DNA of 5,098 nucleotides from an uncultured bacterium (GTDB taxonomy: Bacteria; Planctomycetota; DG-23; SLPQ01): the NCBI GenBank assembly GCA_937863625.1, contig CALMGO010000306.1, positions 1 through 5,098 of the forward strand. Reading direction: 5' to 3'. Below the pieces are notes generated by a model, which was not told where the DNA came from, did no database searches, and saw nothing but the letters and a program-made list of their open reading frames with translations. A program made the position numbers and the translations under genes. The stretch's first letter is position 1; every line of letters starts with the position of its first letter. Positions 5,046 through 5,098 of the stretch are shown here, piece by piece.

Positions 5046-5098
5046 GTGAAGCGTTTTAGTCTATATGTGCTTGCGGCGGTTTTGACAGTGACCCTTTC
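5046..5098 (+). CDS. Start of a probable exported protein (3' partial)
   Basis: Seventeen codons are visible, reading MKRFSLYVLAAVLTVTL with GTG as the start. A short basic N terminus (KR) followed by a run of hydrophobic residues is the n- and h-region pattern of a Sec signal peptide, so the product is likely exported. The cleavage site and the mature protein are outside the window. It begins 13 bases after the anti-sigma stop with its own ribosome binding site and probably belongs to the same transcript. Sigma/anti-sigma pairs are often followed by a small exported protein that the sigma factor controls; whether this is one cannot be told here. Confidence 0.7.
   Translation, partial: MKRFSLYVLAAVLTVTL

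Overview
The window comes from a GC-rich bacterial chromosome (by eye about 60% G+C or more) with strong purine-rich ribosome binding sites and tight gene spacing. It cannot be assigned to a named taxon from sequence alone. The ferredoxin-type Fe-S domain hints at an anaerobic or microaerobic lifestyle, and the membrane-anchored anti-sigma factor and predicted exported proteins imply an organism with a sizeable cell-envelope programme. Nothing suggests a phage, plasmid or insertion sequence, and there are no tRNA, rRNA or CRISPR features.

Region 1 (2-1009): the 3' part of a gene for a six-loop EF-hand protein flanked on both sides by Gly-rich low-complexity sequence, including a 30-bp tandem repeat. 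It ends in a textbook intrinsic terminator (977-1009). The reading frame is open to the left edge, so the true start lies outside the window.

Region 2 (1010-3832): a well-placed sigma70-type promoter (1057-1085) starts an apparent operon. The first gene (1120-2334) is a PfkB/ribokinase-fold kinase whose polypeptide is interrupted by a complete eight-cysteine 2[4Fe-4S] ferredoxin-like domain, the most unusual object in the window. It overlaps by 4 bp a small nucleoside 2-deoxyribosyltransferase-like gene (2331-2780), followed after 2 bp by rlmN (2783-3832), the radical-SAM methyltransferase for 23S rRNA A2503 and tRNA A37.

Region 3 (3829-5098): rlmN overlaps by 4 bp an ECF-type sigma factor gene (3829-4446). 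After a 58-bp gap comes a zinc-finger, single-pass membrane anti-sigma factor (4505-5032) with a C-terminal acidic hexapeptide repeat. A further gene begins at 5046 with a signal peptide-like N terminus and runs off the right edge.

The first four genes of regions 2 and 3 overlap or nearly touch, so the kinase, the deoxyribosyltransferase-like protein, RlmN and the sigma factor are probably cotranscribed. The anti-sigma and the exported protein probably follow in the same transcript and form an envelope-sensing module. The two parts could be functionally linked, but the sequence shows only the genetic linkage.
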